Under the pieces are notes generated by a model. It searched no databases, had not been told where the DNA came from, and saw nothing but the letters and a program-made list of their open reading frames with translations. The translations under genes and the position numbers were made by a program. From Muscardinus avellanarius (Eukaryota; Chordata; Mammalia; Rodentia; Gliridae), in the NCBI GenBank assembly GCA_963383645.1, contig OY726578.1:25508523-25572522 (forward strand): a DNA stretch of 64,000 nt, given 5' to 3'. Shown one piece after another: positions 10,539-20,959 of this stretch. Within the stretch, counting starts at the first letter, position 1. Each line of letters begins with the position of its first letter.

Positions 10539-10592
10539 GTGTGTGTGTGTACATGTGTGTGTACGTGTGTGTGTGCGTGTGTGTGTGTGTGT
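10539..10592. repeat. (GT)n microsatellite
   Basis: gtgtgtgtgtgtacatgtgtgtgtacgtgtg and continuation. Confidence 0.97.
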
Positions 10593-11448
10593 GCTGCTGG
10601 GGATGGAACTCAGGGACATTCTACCTCCAAACTATACCCCTAGTCCTATTTTATTTTGTAACAGGGCCTCACTAATTTGCTGAGGCTGGTCTCAAACATG
10701 TGCTCCTCCTGTCTAAGTCTCTCAGGTACTGGGATTTACAAGTGTGTGCCACCATGCTGGGATGTGGCTAATTTATTTTTTAATTAAAAAAATATTTTTT
10801 TGGTGGTACTGGGCTTCCTGGAAGCCCTTCTACTTCCAGGCTACACTCCCACACCTATTTTTACATTTTTATTTGGAAACAGGGTCTCCTAAGCCAGCGC
10901 GCACGGCTGGCTTCGAACCTGCGCCATCCTCCTGTCTCCGCCTCCCAAGCGCGCGGGGATTACAAGCGTGCCCACCACGCCCGGCTTTTTTTTTTAATTT
11001 TGAAACAGCGCCTTGCTAAATTGCTTAGGCTGTCCTCAGATTATAACCCTTCAGTCTCAGTCTCCCAAGAACTGGGATTACAGGTGTGTGCCACCACACC
11101 TTCCTATATTGATTGATTGATTGATTGATTGATGCTGGGAATTGAACCCAGGGGCATTCTACCTCCAAGCTACACCCCAGCCCTATTTTTAGTTTTTATT
11201 TTGAAACAGAGTCTTGCTAAGTTGCAAAGGGCCTCCTCACTAAGTAGCTGAGGCTGGCCACGAACCTGTGATCCTCCTGTCTCAGCCTCCCAAGTACTGA
11301 ATTTTAAGCGTGTGCCACCACGCCCGCCTTGTTTTTTATTTCAAACCAGGGTCTCGCTAAATTGCCAAAGCTGGCCTTGAACCTATGATCCTCTTATCTC
11401 AGCCTCTCAAGCACTGGGGTTGCAGGCCTGTGGTCCCGGACCAGGCTT
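10593..11448 (-). mobile_element. Five consecutive minus-strand SINEs
   Basis: Dimers at 10593-10761, 10795-10985 (cttccagg subfamily) and 11134-11329; B1 monomers at 10986-11105 and 11330-11448. A (GATT)n tract lies at 11109-11133. Confidence 0.9.
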
Positions 11449-11449
11449 A

Positions 11450-12020
11450 TCTTTACCTTTTACAGATGGGAAACTGAGGCCTGGACAGAGAGGACAGCCC
11501 TTCTAGGGTCACGCCCCGCCAACAGCCAGCCCCAGGAGGCCTCAGCCCTCTCCTACTCTGCCGCCGCCCTGCAGCGTGTGGAGGGATGGAGCTGTGCACG
11601 GCTGGGCTGGGGCCTTGGTGACTATCAGAGCCTGACCTTCGTCTGCTCGTCTCCCCGGGTCCCGCCCTGGCCCTGCCGCTTCCCTCCCATGACAGGCCAC
11701 TCGGGCTGCCTTGGTTTCTCCAGGGCTGAACCGATCTTGTCACTGTCAGCTGGGTGTCGAGCCTTGGGTGCAGGTGGCGAGTGGAGAGCTGGGGTCAGCA
11801 CCACGCGGACCCTGCGGCCTCACCATCCACGCCAGGGCCACGTGTCCACAGGACACGCCCAGCCAGCTGCCCGAAGTCCCACCTCTGGCCAGGCCCTGCC
11901 GTCTGCGGGCAGCCATGACTGAGGGTCCTGCCAGGCCAGGGGCTGCCCAGAGCAGACCATGGTGACGGCAGCACCACCCTCTCTGAATTGCTTCCGTTCC
12001 CTGGGCGTTAGTTTCTCCAC
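11450..12020. other. GC-rich unique sequence, no gene seen
   Basis: Includes a short MIR-like word string (ttttacagatgggaaactgaggc, 11457-11479), typical of an ancient SINE, otherwise unremarkable. Confidence 0.5.
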
Positions 12021-12178
12021 CAGAATTGTGTGTGTGGAGAGCCGGGCGTGGTGGTGCACACTTGTCATCCCAGCTTTCAGGAGGCTGAGACAGGAGGATG
12101 GAGGTTCAAGGACAGCCTCAGATCCTTAGTAAAGCCCTTGACAACTCAGTGAGACCCTGTTTCAAAATAAAGAATTAA

Positions 12179-12770
12179 GCCTCCGAGGCCGGGATCGGAG
12201 CCTGCCGAGGGGTTAGGCTGGTGCCGGGACCAGCGGCCTGCATTGGAGCCTGCTGCGAGGCAAGGCCGGTGCCGGGGCCTCTGAGGCCGGGATTGGAGTC
12301 TGCCGAGGGGTTAGGCCAGTGCCAGGACCAGCGGCTGGCATCGGAGCCTTCTGTGAGGCAAGGCCGCTATTGAGGTCTCCGAGGCTGGGATCGGAGCCTG
12401 CCGAGGGGTTAGGCCGGTGCTGGGGCCAGGGAGGCCCAGATCGGAGCCTGCCGCGAGGCAAGGCCGGTGTTGGGGCCTCCGAGGCCGGGATCAGAGCCTG
12501 CTGAGGGGTTAGGCCGGTGCCGGGGCCACTGGCCGGCATCAGAGTCTTCTGTGAGGCAAGGCTGCTATTGAGGCCTCTGAGGCCGGGATAGGAGCCTGCC
12601 GAGGGGTTAGGCCAATGCCGGGGCCATCGGCTAGCATCAGAGCCTGCCATGAGAAAGGCCAGTTCTGGGGCCTCCGAGGCCGGGATCAGAGCCAGCTGAG
12701 GGGTTAGGCCAGTGTCGGGGCCAGCGAGATCAGAACCGGGGCCTCCTATTAGGCAAGGCCGCTGCTTGAG
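12179..12770 (+). repeat. 98-bp tandem repeat (VNTR), six copies
   Basis: Units start at 12179, 12277, 12375, 12475, 12573 and 12670 (lengths 98, 98, 100, 98, 97 and about 101). Each is a dimer of ~49-bp halves built around atcggagcctgccgaggggt and atcggagcctgctgcgaggc. A decayed half-unit continues to about 12845. Confidence 0.95.
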
Positions 12771-13213
12771 CCAGCGAGGTCTGGATCAGTCCACCGGGTA
12801 GCCAGGCCACAACTGGGGCCGTCAAGAGTGGGATCGGTATTTGCAACGCGGCATGCACAGAGAAATATCGCAGAAAATTAAAACCAGATGCTTCCCCTAA
12901 TCAGCAATAACTAGGAGGAAACAGGCAACAGGAAGTGGTCGAGCTATAGAAAGGGCCCTATAGTGAAGCAACTGAGGTGACCAATCAGAGGGTTTGGAAT
13001 AGGGGAGGAGGATGGAGCCTCTTTGAAAGGCAGGAGGTACATAAACATAGGTATTAAAGTTAATCACCAAACAAGCATGGGATCGAGGGAGGGAAAGGGA
13101 ATGGGATGGGGCCTGGATGAGGGCTAATTGGATGATGTGTGCTTGTATATCCTCTCAGGTCTTGTATTCCAATGTGATGTATAATTACAATGCACCAATA
13201 AAAATAAATTAAA
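12179..13213 (+). mobile_element. SVA-like composite non-autonomous retroelement
   Basis: About 1,035 bp inserted into the linker of a plus-strand SINE, flanked by perfect 15-bp duplications aaaataaagaattaa (12164-12178 and 13214-13228). The 5' part is six tandem units of about 98 bp. The 3' part (about 12850-13213) is unique: it contains a CCAAT box (gaccaatcag), a TATA-like tacataaac, a G-rich polypurine stretch (gggagggaaagggaatggga) and an AATAAA-containing A-rich end. Target duplication and A-tail mean LINE-1-type mobilisation. No ORF beyond repeat shadows. It could be a composite like primate SVA, or an internally deleted LINE-1 joining 5' UTR monomers to a 3' UTR. Confidence 0.8.
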
Positions 13214-13356
13214 AAAATAAAGAATTAAAAAGTAGGGCAGGGGGTGTCACTCAAAGGTAGAAGTCCCTGGGTTCCACCCCCAGTACAGCAAAAGAAAAAA
13301 AAAAAAGAAAAAAAAAAGAAAAAAAGAAAAAGAAAAAATAAAGAAAAAGAAAAGAA

Positions 13357-13358
<2 letters not shown>

Positions 13359-13404
<46 letters not shown>
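13359..13404. repeat. (GT)n microsatellite
   Basis: Twenty-three GT units after a long A/G-rich SINE tail (13289-13356). Confidence 0.97.
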
Positions 13405-13406
<2 letters not shown>

Positions 13407-13582
13407 CTGAACCCAGGGCCCTCTACCTCTGAGCTATACCTCCAGCCCTATTTTATTTCTGAAACAAGGTCTAGAAAAATTACTTAGGGCTTTGCTATGC
13501 TGCTGAGGCTGGCCTCGAACCTGCTGTCCTCCTGCCTCAGCCTCCCAAGTACTGGGATTACCAGTGTGCACCACCGCCTGGG
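13405..13582 (-). mobile_element. B1-ID dimeric SINE
   Basis: ID half taactgaacccagggccctc, B1 half to accaccgcctggg. Confidence 0.88.
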
Positions 13583-14640
13583 TGGGGGGACACAGACAAG
13601 CACAGTGGTGGTGGGGGCTGGCAGAGCGAGGGCGGGGCGGCGGGCAGGGCTGGAGATGGTCCTCACATCCGCTCCGCAGTCCCTGCACCGAGCTGGCGGC
13701 CTGTCCCTCGCGGGGCGCAGGCCTGAGCCGGCCAGACGGCCAGGGCCACCCTGTCCCCAGGCTCCGCCACACTGGAGTCCTGGCCGGCGGCCCTCCCTGG
13801 ACACCAGAAGCGGCCTGGGACCCGGAACACGCAGAGGGCAGGGTTGGGGGCTGCTCTAAGCAGGCCAGGCCGGGGACCCGGCTGTCCTGCCAGGACACAG
13901 CGCCCTGCGCTCGGGCCAGGCCACCGGACACTCACATGCCCCAGGCCTGGCTGCCTGCCTGGCGGCCCCCATGCCAGTCGCTGACCTTCCTCCCGCTAGC
14001 ACCTGCTGGGGGCTGACAGAGGTCTCTATTCCCGGCCGGCCGCCTGCTCAGGTTATATTTAGGCCGTGGTGTTGGGGGCGGGGGCACTGGGCTGCTGACC
14101 CCTCCCGGGGCCCGGAACAGGGGCAGCTGGGGCTGGGCGTGTGCCCAGGCGGCCTGCTGGCTCGGGCTGCTGCCTGCCGCTCCTGGCCATCTCACGACCA
14201 GCGACTGCAGGCTGGGGACCATGTTCATAGGGGAAACTGAGGCTGGACCTGAGGCCTGAGCTCCGGGTCACAGGAGGATGGAACTGCCCGGGGGGAGGCC
14301 CAGGGGCCTGGGTAGGGCAGGGGACCTAGGGTCGCCCTCCTGCTCTGAGTCCTGCCCTCGGGGAGCTCCAGAGCCCTGCCCCGGGGACGCTGAGGCCCGC
14401 GGCTTCCTGCCCCGCTGGGGATGGAGCCCCCTTCCCTGCTGCTCTCCCGACAGGATGTTCCCAGGGAGGAAATGGCCCCTCCGAGCCACTCCACCACCGC
14501 TGGAGTCCACGGTCACTTCCGTCCTGTGTGGCCTCGGGTCTGTGCCCCGCCCCAGCCCAGGCCGGGCCCCAGGTTCCCTGTCCCCACAGCGTGCAGAGGC
14601 GGGCATCCAGCCGGCGGGTCCGTCAGTTGCTAATATTCTA
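13583..14640. other. GC-rich unique sequence, no gene seen
   Basis: About 1 kb without SINEs; a short AT-containing word, caggttatatttaggc, sits near 14049. No coding signature recognised. Confidence 0.5.
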
Positions 14641-14660
14641 ATATTTGTGTGTGTGTGTGT

Positions 14661-14833
14661 GATGGAGACTGAACCCAGGGGTGTTCTACCTCTGAGCCAC
14701 ACTCCAGCCCTATCTCTATGTAATTATTTATATATTAATTTGTGTGTGTATGTATGTATGTATGTATGTATGCATTTATGGTGGTACTGGGGATTGAACG
14801 GAGAAGACTTCTAACTCTGAGCTATACCCCAGA
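14661..14833 (-). mobile_element. Two ID arms around a (TATG)n repeat
   Basis: ID arms at 14661-14716 and 14780-14833; (GTAT)n at 14741-14774. Confidence 0.82.
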
Positions 14834-14872
14834 TTTTTTTTATTTCTTATTTGGAAACAATAACAATAAATA

Positions 14873-15536
14873 GCCTTGCCCCAGATGTGGTGGCCACGCT
14901 TGTCATCCCAGCATTTGGGAGGCCGAGACAGGCGGTTCTCATCCAGCCTCAGCTCCTTAGTGAGGCCCTTTGCAACTCAGTGAGGCCTTGTTTCCAAATA
15001 AAGAATAAAAAATAGGGCTGGGGGTATAGCTCGGAGGGAGACTGCCCCTGGGCTCCACCCCCAGACCCGCAAAAATAAATAAATGATAAATAAAAGCCTC
15101 ACTAAATTGCTGAGGCTGGTGTGAACCTGCGATTCTCTTGTCTCAGCTTCCCAAGTACTGAGCTGACAGGTGCGCGCCACCACGCCCAGCTTATATTTCA
15201 TTTTGAAATGGAGTCTCACAGCCGGGCATGGAGGCACACGCCAGTAATCCCAGTCAGTACCTGGGAGGCGGAGACAAGAGAATCGCAGGTTTGAGGACAG
15301 CCCCAACAAGCAGTGAGACTGTCATCAACCTAGTGAGACCCTGTTTCCAAAATAAAACAGGCCGGGGTGGAGCTCAGACATAGAATGCCCTGGGTTCAAT
15401 CCCCAGTGCCACAAAAAAAAAAAAAAAAAATGGGGCCCCAACTTTTGCTAAGTAGCTGCGCCTGACCTCAAACCTGCGATCCTCCTGTCTCAGCCTCCAA
15501 AGTACTGGGATTACAGGCGTGCGCCACCACGCCCAT
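14873..15536. mobile_element. Cluster of four SINEs, mixed orientation
   Basis: Plus dimer 14873-15072, minus B1 15095-15192, plus dimer 15219-15412 with A17 tail, minus B1 15442-15536. Confidence 0.87.
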
Positions 15537-15539
15537 TTT

Positions 15540-16310
15540 GGCAGTTTCCATCAGAACGCAGAGGCTCGCTGCCCCCCACCCCTGGGCCTGTGCCCAGGGC
15601 CACACGGCTGCTTCTTCAGACAGCCCTGCTCTGTGTCCCCTGCTCCAGGGCCCATCTCAGGGTGGGCTGAGGGGCCCAGTCTGGGAGCCAGAGGGTTCCT
15701 CAGCAAGTCCCCTGGCTGCAGCCACACGGCTGGCCTTGACCCGGGGGCCGTCCTGCAGTAATGGTCCTGTGTGCAGGGGTCGCCCCCGCCACAGTGAAGG
15801 CCTGCTCAGCCAGCCCTTGCCCCCGGCTTCCTGTCCCGCCGACCCCAGATGTGGGTTAAGTCTCTGGGTCACTCCCCTGGGCTCTCCCGGAGACCCCCAC
15901 CGCCCCGGCACCAGGAAACGTATCTCTGGGGTGGGGGCTGCGGGGCCACAGAAGGGGACGGAGGAGCTGAGGGCAGGCCGGGCCCTGGACGGAAGTGGCG
16001 GCCGCAGCCCACTCTGAGGCTCAGGAAGCAGGGGTCTTCCAGGTTTCCTTCCCAGCGAGACCTGTTCTCAGTGGGACCGGGCAGCCAGGGGGTCAGAGGC
16101 CTGGCCGCAGCTGCCCCTTCCTCTCTGGCCAACCACTAGCTGGGTGGCCCCTCTCGCCGTAGCCTCTAGCTGGGAGCAAGCCGTCCCTCAGGCCCCGCAG
16201 TGGCCGGGCAGGCCCAGAAGGCGCTGGCCAGTCTGATCTGGAGGCCGTGTGGGCCGTGAGATGGCCAGAGCAGAGTCCCCACAGCTGGGCCAGGCCTGAG
16301 CCTTAACATA
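15540..16310. other. GC-rich unique sequence, no gene seen
   Basis: No repeat or coding family recognised. Confidence 0.5.
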
Positions 16311-16312
16311 TG

Positions 16313-16730
16313 CTTGTAACCCCAGCATTCGGGAGGCTGAGACAGGAGGGTCTAGGATCGCGGCCAGCCTCAGCTACTTAGTGAGGCCCTCCGCAACTCA
16401 GCGAGACCCTGTTTAAAAAAAAAAAAAAAAAAAAAAGAGCTGGGCGTGGTGGCACACACTTGTAATCCCAGCACTTGGGAGGCTGAGACAGGAGGATTAC
16501 AAAGGTTTGAAGCCAAGCCTCAGCTACTTAGTGAGGCTCTCAGCAATTTAGAGAGACCCTGTTTCAAAATAAAGTATAAAATAGGTCTGGGAGTATAGCC
16601 TGGAGGTAGAAAAGCCCCTGGGTTCCACCCCAGTACCACTAAAAAAAAAAAAAAAGAAAGAAAGAAAAAAAATAGGGCTGGGGGTATAGCTTGGAGATAG
16701 AATGCCCCTGGGTTCTATCCCCAGTACCTA

Positions 16731-16769
<39 letters not shown>

Positions 16770-16850
16770 ATTTTAAAAAATTAAATTAAAACAAAATAGG
16801 CCTGGAGCTGTAGCTCAGAAGTAGAACGCCTCTAGGGTTAATTCCCAGAA
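16313..16850 (+). mobile_element. Cluster of plus-strand SINEs
   Basis: B1 monomer 16313-16433 with A22 tail, dimer 16437-16650, ID arms 16674-16728 and 16798-16850, with (AAAT)n 16731-16771 between. Confidence 0.88.
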
Positions 16851-16860
16851 CTAAAACCTA

Positions 16861-17455
16861 AGAAGATCCCGGGAGTGGGTGAGCCCGGTCCTCGGTCCCT
16901 GGCCGCCCAGCCCAGCCCACACATGACGAGTTGTCCGTCAGCACAGCCAGCCCCTCTGGCCGTCCATCACCGGCCAAGGCCACGGGGGACGAGCTGTTTG
17001 CTTAGCCAGCTCCGTGTCACTCCCCGGGGTGGGGGCCAGAGGAAGTGGCCATTTTCTGCCTGGGCGGGCGAGTGGCCTTGGAGGGCCATGGGGCAGCAAC
17101 CGGCAGCTCGTCCAACACCCCCGGCCAGGCCGGGGCTCGGTCTCCCCTCTGGCACCCGGGTGAGTGACAGGAAGAGTTGCTGACCGCTCCCATGGCGGCC
17201 CTCTCCAGCCGGGTCACTCACCTCTGCCCCGCTGCTGGGGAGGGCGGGCTCAGGTGTCAGCCACCACCAGGTAGGGGCTTCCCCCCCTGAAATCCAAGAC
17301 GCTTGATCCTGCGGCACACGCTGGGGACACGCTGGGGCTCCGTCCCAGCCCGAGACGAGCTGTTGTGCAGATTGCCAAGGGCCTGGGTACGAATTTAGAG
17401 ACAGCCAGCCTGGAGACGGAGCCAGGGACCCTTGCGCGCAGCTCAGCAGTAGCAC
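16861..17455. other. GC-rich unique sequence, no gene seen
   Basis: Nothing recognisable beyond base composition. Confidence 0.5.
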
Positions 17456-17456
17456 T

Positions 17457-17657
17457 GCCCCGGCGTGGTAGCGCACGCCTGCGATCCCAGTACTTGGGAG
17501 GCGGAGGCAGGATGATGGCAGGTTCAAGGCCAGCCTTGGCAACTCAGTGAGGCCCCCAGAAACCTACTGAGACTCTGCTTCCAAATAAAAAACAAAATAA
17601 GGCTGGGGGTGGAGCGTGAATGCAGAATCCCCCTGGGTTCCATCCCCAGTACCACTA
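17457..17657 (+). mobile_element. B1-ID dimeric SINE
   Basis: Complete copy from ccggcgtggtagcgcacgcc to agtaccact. Confidence 0.9.
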
Positions 17658-17813
17658 AATAAATGAATAATCAAAGAGGTAACCCAGGTGAACGGAGGCC
17701 GTCGCCCTCAGCACAGGCTGGCGTCCACGCCCCACAGTATTTTGGCAACCGCACTAACACCGGCTGCTTCATGGGAGGATAGTTCTCATTATGTGAAGGT
17801 TCAACTGTGTGTG

Positions 17814-17817
<4 letters not shown>

Positions 17818-17860
<43 letters not shown>
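17818..17860. repeat. (CA)n microsatellite
   Basis: About 21 uninterrupted CA units. Confidence 0.97.
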
Positions 17861-17862
<2 letters not shown>

Positions 17863-18695
17863 GGGTATTGGGAACTGGACCCAGGGGTGTTCTACCTCCA
17901 AGCTATATCCCCAGCACTTTTTTGTTTTATTTACTTTTTATTTTGGTGCTGGGATTAAACACAGGGACATTCTACCTCTGAGCTCCACCTCCAGCCCTAA
18001 TGTTTTTCTTTATTTTGAAACAAGTTCTCACTAAGTTGCAGAGGGCCTCACTAAGTAGCTGAGGCTGTCCTGGAACCATGATCCTCCTGTCTCAGCCTCC
18101 AAGTACTGGGGTTTCAGGTGTGTGCCACCATGCCCAGCTTATTTATTTATTTATTATTTATTTATTTATTTATTTATTTATTCCACTGTACTGGGGATGG
18201 AACCCAGGGGCATTCTACCTCTGAGCTACACCCCCAGCCCTATTTTTTTATTCTTTTTTTTTTGTGTGTGTGGTACTGGGGTTCCTGGAAGCCCTTCTAC
18301 CTCCAGGCTATACTCCCAGACCTATTTTATATTTTTATTTGGAAACAGGGTCTCTTAAGACAGCGAGGCTGGCTTCAAACCTGCGCAATCCTCCTGTCTC
18401 CGCCTCCCAAGCGCGGGGATTATAAGCGTGCGCCACCATGCCCGGTTTATTCTTTATTTTGAAACAGGGTCTCAATGAGTTGCAGAGGGCCCCACTCAGT
18501 AGCTGAGGCTGTCCTCAAACCCTGATCCTCTGGTCTCAGCCTCCCGAATGCTGGGATTACTAGCGTGCGCCACCACGCCCAGTTTATGATTTATTTTGAA
18601 TAAAACAGGGTCTCACTAAGTTGCAGATGGTCTTGCTGAGGCTGGCGGCAAACCTGCAATCCTCTCTCAGCCTCCCAAGTATTGGGATTACACGC
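17861..18695 (-). mobile_element. Six consecutive minus-strand SINEs
   Basis: ID arm 17861-17922; dimer 17943-18139; (TTTA)n 18139-18183; ID arm 18184-18248; cttccagg-subfamily dimer 18260-18449; B1 monomers 18450-18586 and 18587-18695. Confidence 0.9.
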
Positions 18696-18809
18696 CGGCT
18701 CCCGTAGCCCGAATCATGTGCTTGTTACTCTTCGCAATAATTAGTGAGCCACATAGGACACACGTACTTTATATATTTGTGTATGTATATACATATATAT
18801 ATTTTCCCC

Positions 18810-18912
18810 CCATGAGAATGGTGTCTCTAAGCCGCCCAGGGCTGGTCTTGAACTCCTGGGCTCCAGTGATCCTCTCCCCTCCGCCCTCCAAGTAGCTGGG
18901 ATACAGGGACCC
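18810..18912 (-). mobile_element. Fossil 7SL-derived monomer
   Basis: gcccagggctggtcttgaac then tcctgggctccagtgatcct and caagtagctgggat are closer to the 7SL/FLAM-type ancestor than to the B1 halves around it. Confidence 0.65.
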
Positions 18913-19458
18913 CACGACGCACTGCCAGGCTGCCCAGGCTGCGCCTTGGACCGCAGCTCTCTGCCCCTTGCCTGACCTTCTAATGGTCGATGCTCCCCAA
19001 CTTTGGGCCACCTAAGATGGACACTCTGCGGGCGAGGACCCCAGACACCAAGGCCTTAGCGTCGCGGCCGGGCCGCTGCCCCTGCGCAGACAGCAGGGGG
19101 ACAAACCCCCCTCCCGGCATCCAGAGGACCTCGTCCCCAGGAGGCAGAGCCCAGAGCCTGTGAAACGCCCTCCCCAGGGCACCCCGAACTTGCTCACCCC
19201 CAGGAATGTAAACAAGCCCTTCGCAGAGCTTTCCTCCCTGGGCTGCTGTCTGCTCAGAGGCTCCCAGATCCACCCGTCCTGCCTGCCTGCAGGTGAGACT
19301 GTCAGAAGCCCAGGCAGCAAGACTGACGCCGGCCCACCCAGCAGAGGCGGAAGGCCAGACAGGAGGAGCCGAGGAGCGCCCAGGACCGCCAACCAAGGAA
19401 GCAAGGATCCATGGAAGCTGGCCGAAAGGCGCCAATGGGCATTGCACAATAAACGACC
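18913..19458. other. Unique sequence with a forkhead consensus site
   Basis: No coding signal. Contains TGTAAACA at 19207-19214, about 11.1 kb upstream of the 30344 ATG. Confidence 0.5.
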
Positions 19459-19652
19459 TAAGTCGGGTGCGGTGGCACACGCCTGTCGCCTCAGTATCTG
19501 GGAGGCTGAGATAGGAGGGGCACAGGTTCAAGGCCAGCCTCAGCAACTTAACGAGACCCTGTTTCAAAACAAAAAAAAAATAAGGCTGGAGGGTGTAGGT
19601 CAGAGGTAGGATGTTCCTGGATTTAACTTCAGCATCACACACAAATATAATG

Positions 19653-19689
<37 letters not shown>

Positions 19690-20290
19690 GCTGGGCGTGG
19701 TGGCACACGCTTGTAATCCCAGCGATTGGGAGGCTGAGACAGGAGGATTGCACAGGTTTGAAGCCAGCCTCAGCTACTTAGTGAGACCGTTTCCAAATAA
19801 AATAGGTCTGGGAGTGTAGCCTGGGGGTAGAGAGCCCCTGGGTTCCACCCCCAGTACCACAGAAATGATAATAATAATAATGATAATAAATAAAATAGGG
19901 CTGGGGGTTATAACTCAGATATAGAACTCCCCAAATGGGTTCAATCCCTAATACTGCAATAAAATTAAATACCTGGGCACCGTGGTGCACGCTGTACTCC
20001 AGTACTTGGGAAGCTTAGACAGGAGGACCACAGGTTTGTGACCAGTCTCCGGTCCTTAGTGAGGCCCTCTGCAATTTAGCAAGACTCCATTTCAAAATAA
20101 AGAACAAGCCGGGCGTGGCGGGCATGCTTGTAATCCCCGCGCTTGGGAGGCTGAGACGGGAGGATCTTGATTCAAGGCCAGCCTCAGCTACTAAGTGAGG
20201 CCCTTTGCAACTCAGTGGGACCCTGCTTCAAAATAAAAAATAAAAAATAGGGCTTGGGGTATAGCTTGGAGGTAAAATGCCCCTGAGTTC
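19459..20290 (+). mobile_element. Cluster of plus-strand SINEs
   Basis: Dimers 19459-19640 and 19690-19862, ID arm 19897-19962, B1 monomer 19967-20104, dimer 20107-20290 (continued at 20533). (AAT)n tract at 19648-19689. Confidence 0.88.
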
Positions 20291-20532
20291 TATTTTTTTT
20301 TTTTTTTTTTTTTTTTTTTTGGTGGTACTAGGGGTGGAACCCAGAGGCTTTCTACCTCCGGGCTATACTCCCAGACCTTTTTTTTTAAATATATATTTTA
20401 TTTGGAAACAGGGTCTCGCTAAGTTGCCAAAAGCCTCACTAAGTAGCCGAGGCTGGCTTCAAACCCATGCGATCCTCCTGTCTCAGCCTCCCGAGTGCGG
20501 GGATTACAAGCGTGTGCCACCACGCCTGGCTT
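20291..20532 (-). mobile_element. Nested minus-strand B1-ID SINE
   Basis: Long T tail then a full dimer, inserted into the ID arm of the preceding SINE with duplication gagttctattt (20285-20295) / gagttccattt (20533-20543). Confidence 0.9.
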
Positions 20533-20950
20533 GAGTTCCATTTCTAGTACCGCAAATTAATAATAATAATAATAATAATTAATAATAATATAATAAATAA
20601 AATAGTGCTGAGGGTATAGCTTGGAGGTAGAATGTTCGTGGGTTCAATCCTTAGTACTGAAAAAATAAATAAAAAATAAACAAATGCCAGGCGTGGTGGC
20701 GCACGCTTGTAATCCCAGCATTTGGAGGGTGAGACCGGAGGATCGAGGTTTGCGGACAGCCTCAGTTACTTAGTGCGGCCCTTTGCAACTCAGTGAGACC
20801 TGGTTTCAAAGTAAAGAACAACAACAACAAAAAAGGGTTGGGCATGGCGCTGGAAGGTAGAATGCCCCTGGGTTCCATCCCCAGTACCACAAAAATAAAT
20901 AAATAAATAAATAAATAAGTAAGTAAATAAATAAATAAATAAATACTGAA
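20533..20950 (+). mobile_element. End of interrupted SINE, ID arm and B1-ID dimer
   Basis: Remainder of the ID arm 20533-20555, (AAT)n to 20600, ID arm 20604-20662, dimer 20685-20895 with (AAAT)n tail. Confidence 0.87.
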
Positions 20951-20959
20951 CATTCTAAA

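Larger units (their letters stand above)
12040..13288 (+). mobile_element. B1-ID SINE split by the composite element
   Basis: Left part 12040-12178, right part 13229-13288. Its own target duplication is agaattgtgtgtgtg (about 12022) and agaatcgtgtgtgtg (about 13353). The downstream copy has since grown into the (GT)n array at 13359-13404. Confidence 0.88.

Noticed and set aside
12213..12650. Minus-strand repeat-protein-like frame with periodic PSAGS and ALPRG motifs
   Set aside because: It is the translation of the 98-bp VNTR; the unit length is not a multiple of 3 in all copies, and it runs antisense to the retroelement.
12179..12845. CRISPR-like regular repeats
   Set aside because: Contiguous tandem units without spacers in a mammalian genome; a VNTR.
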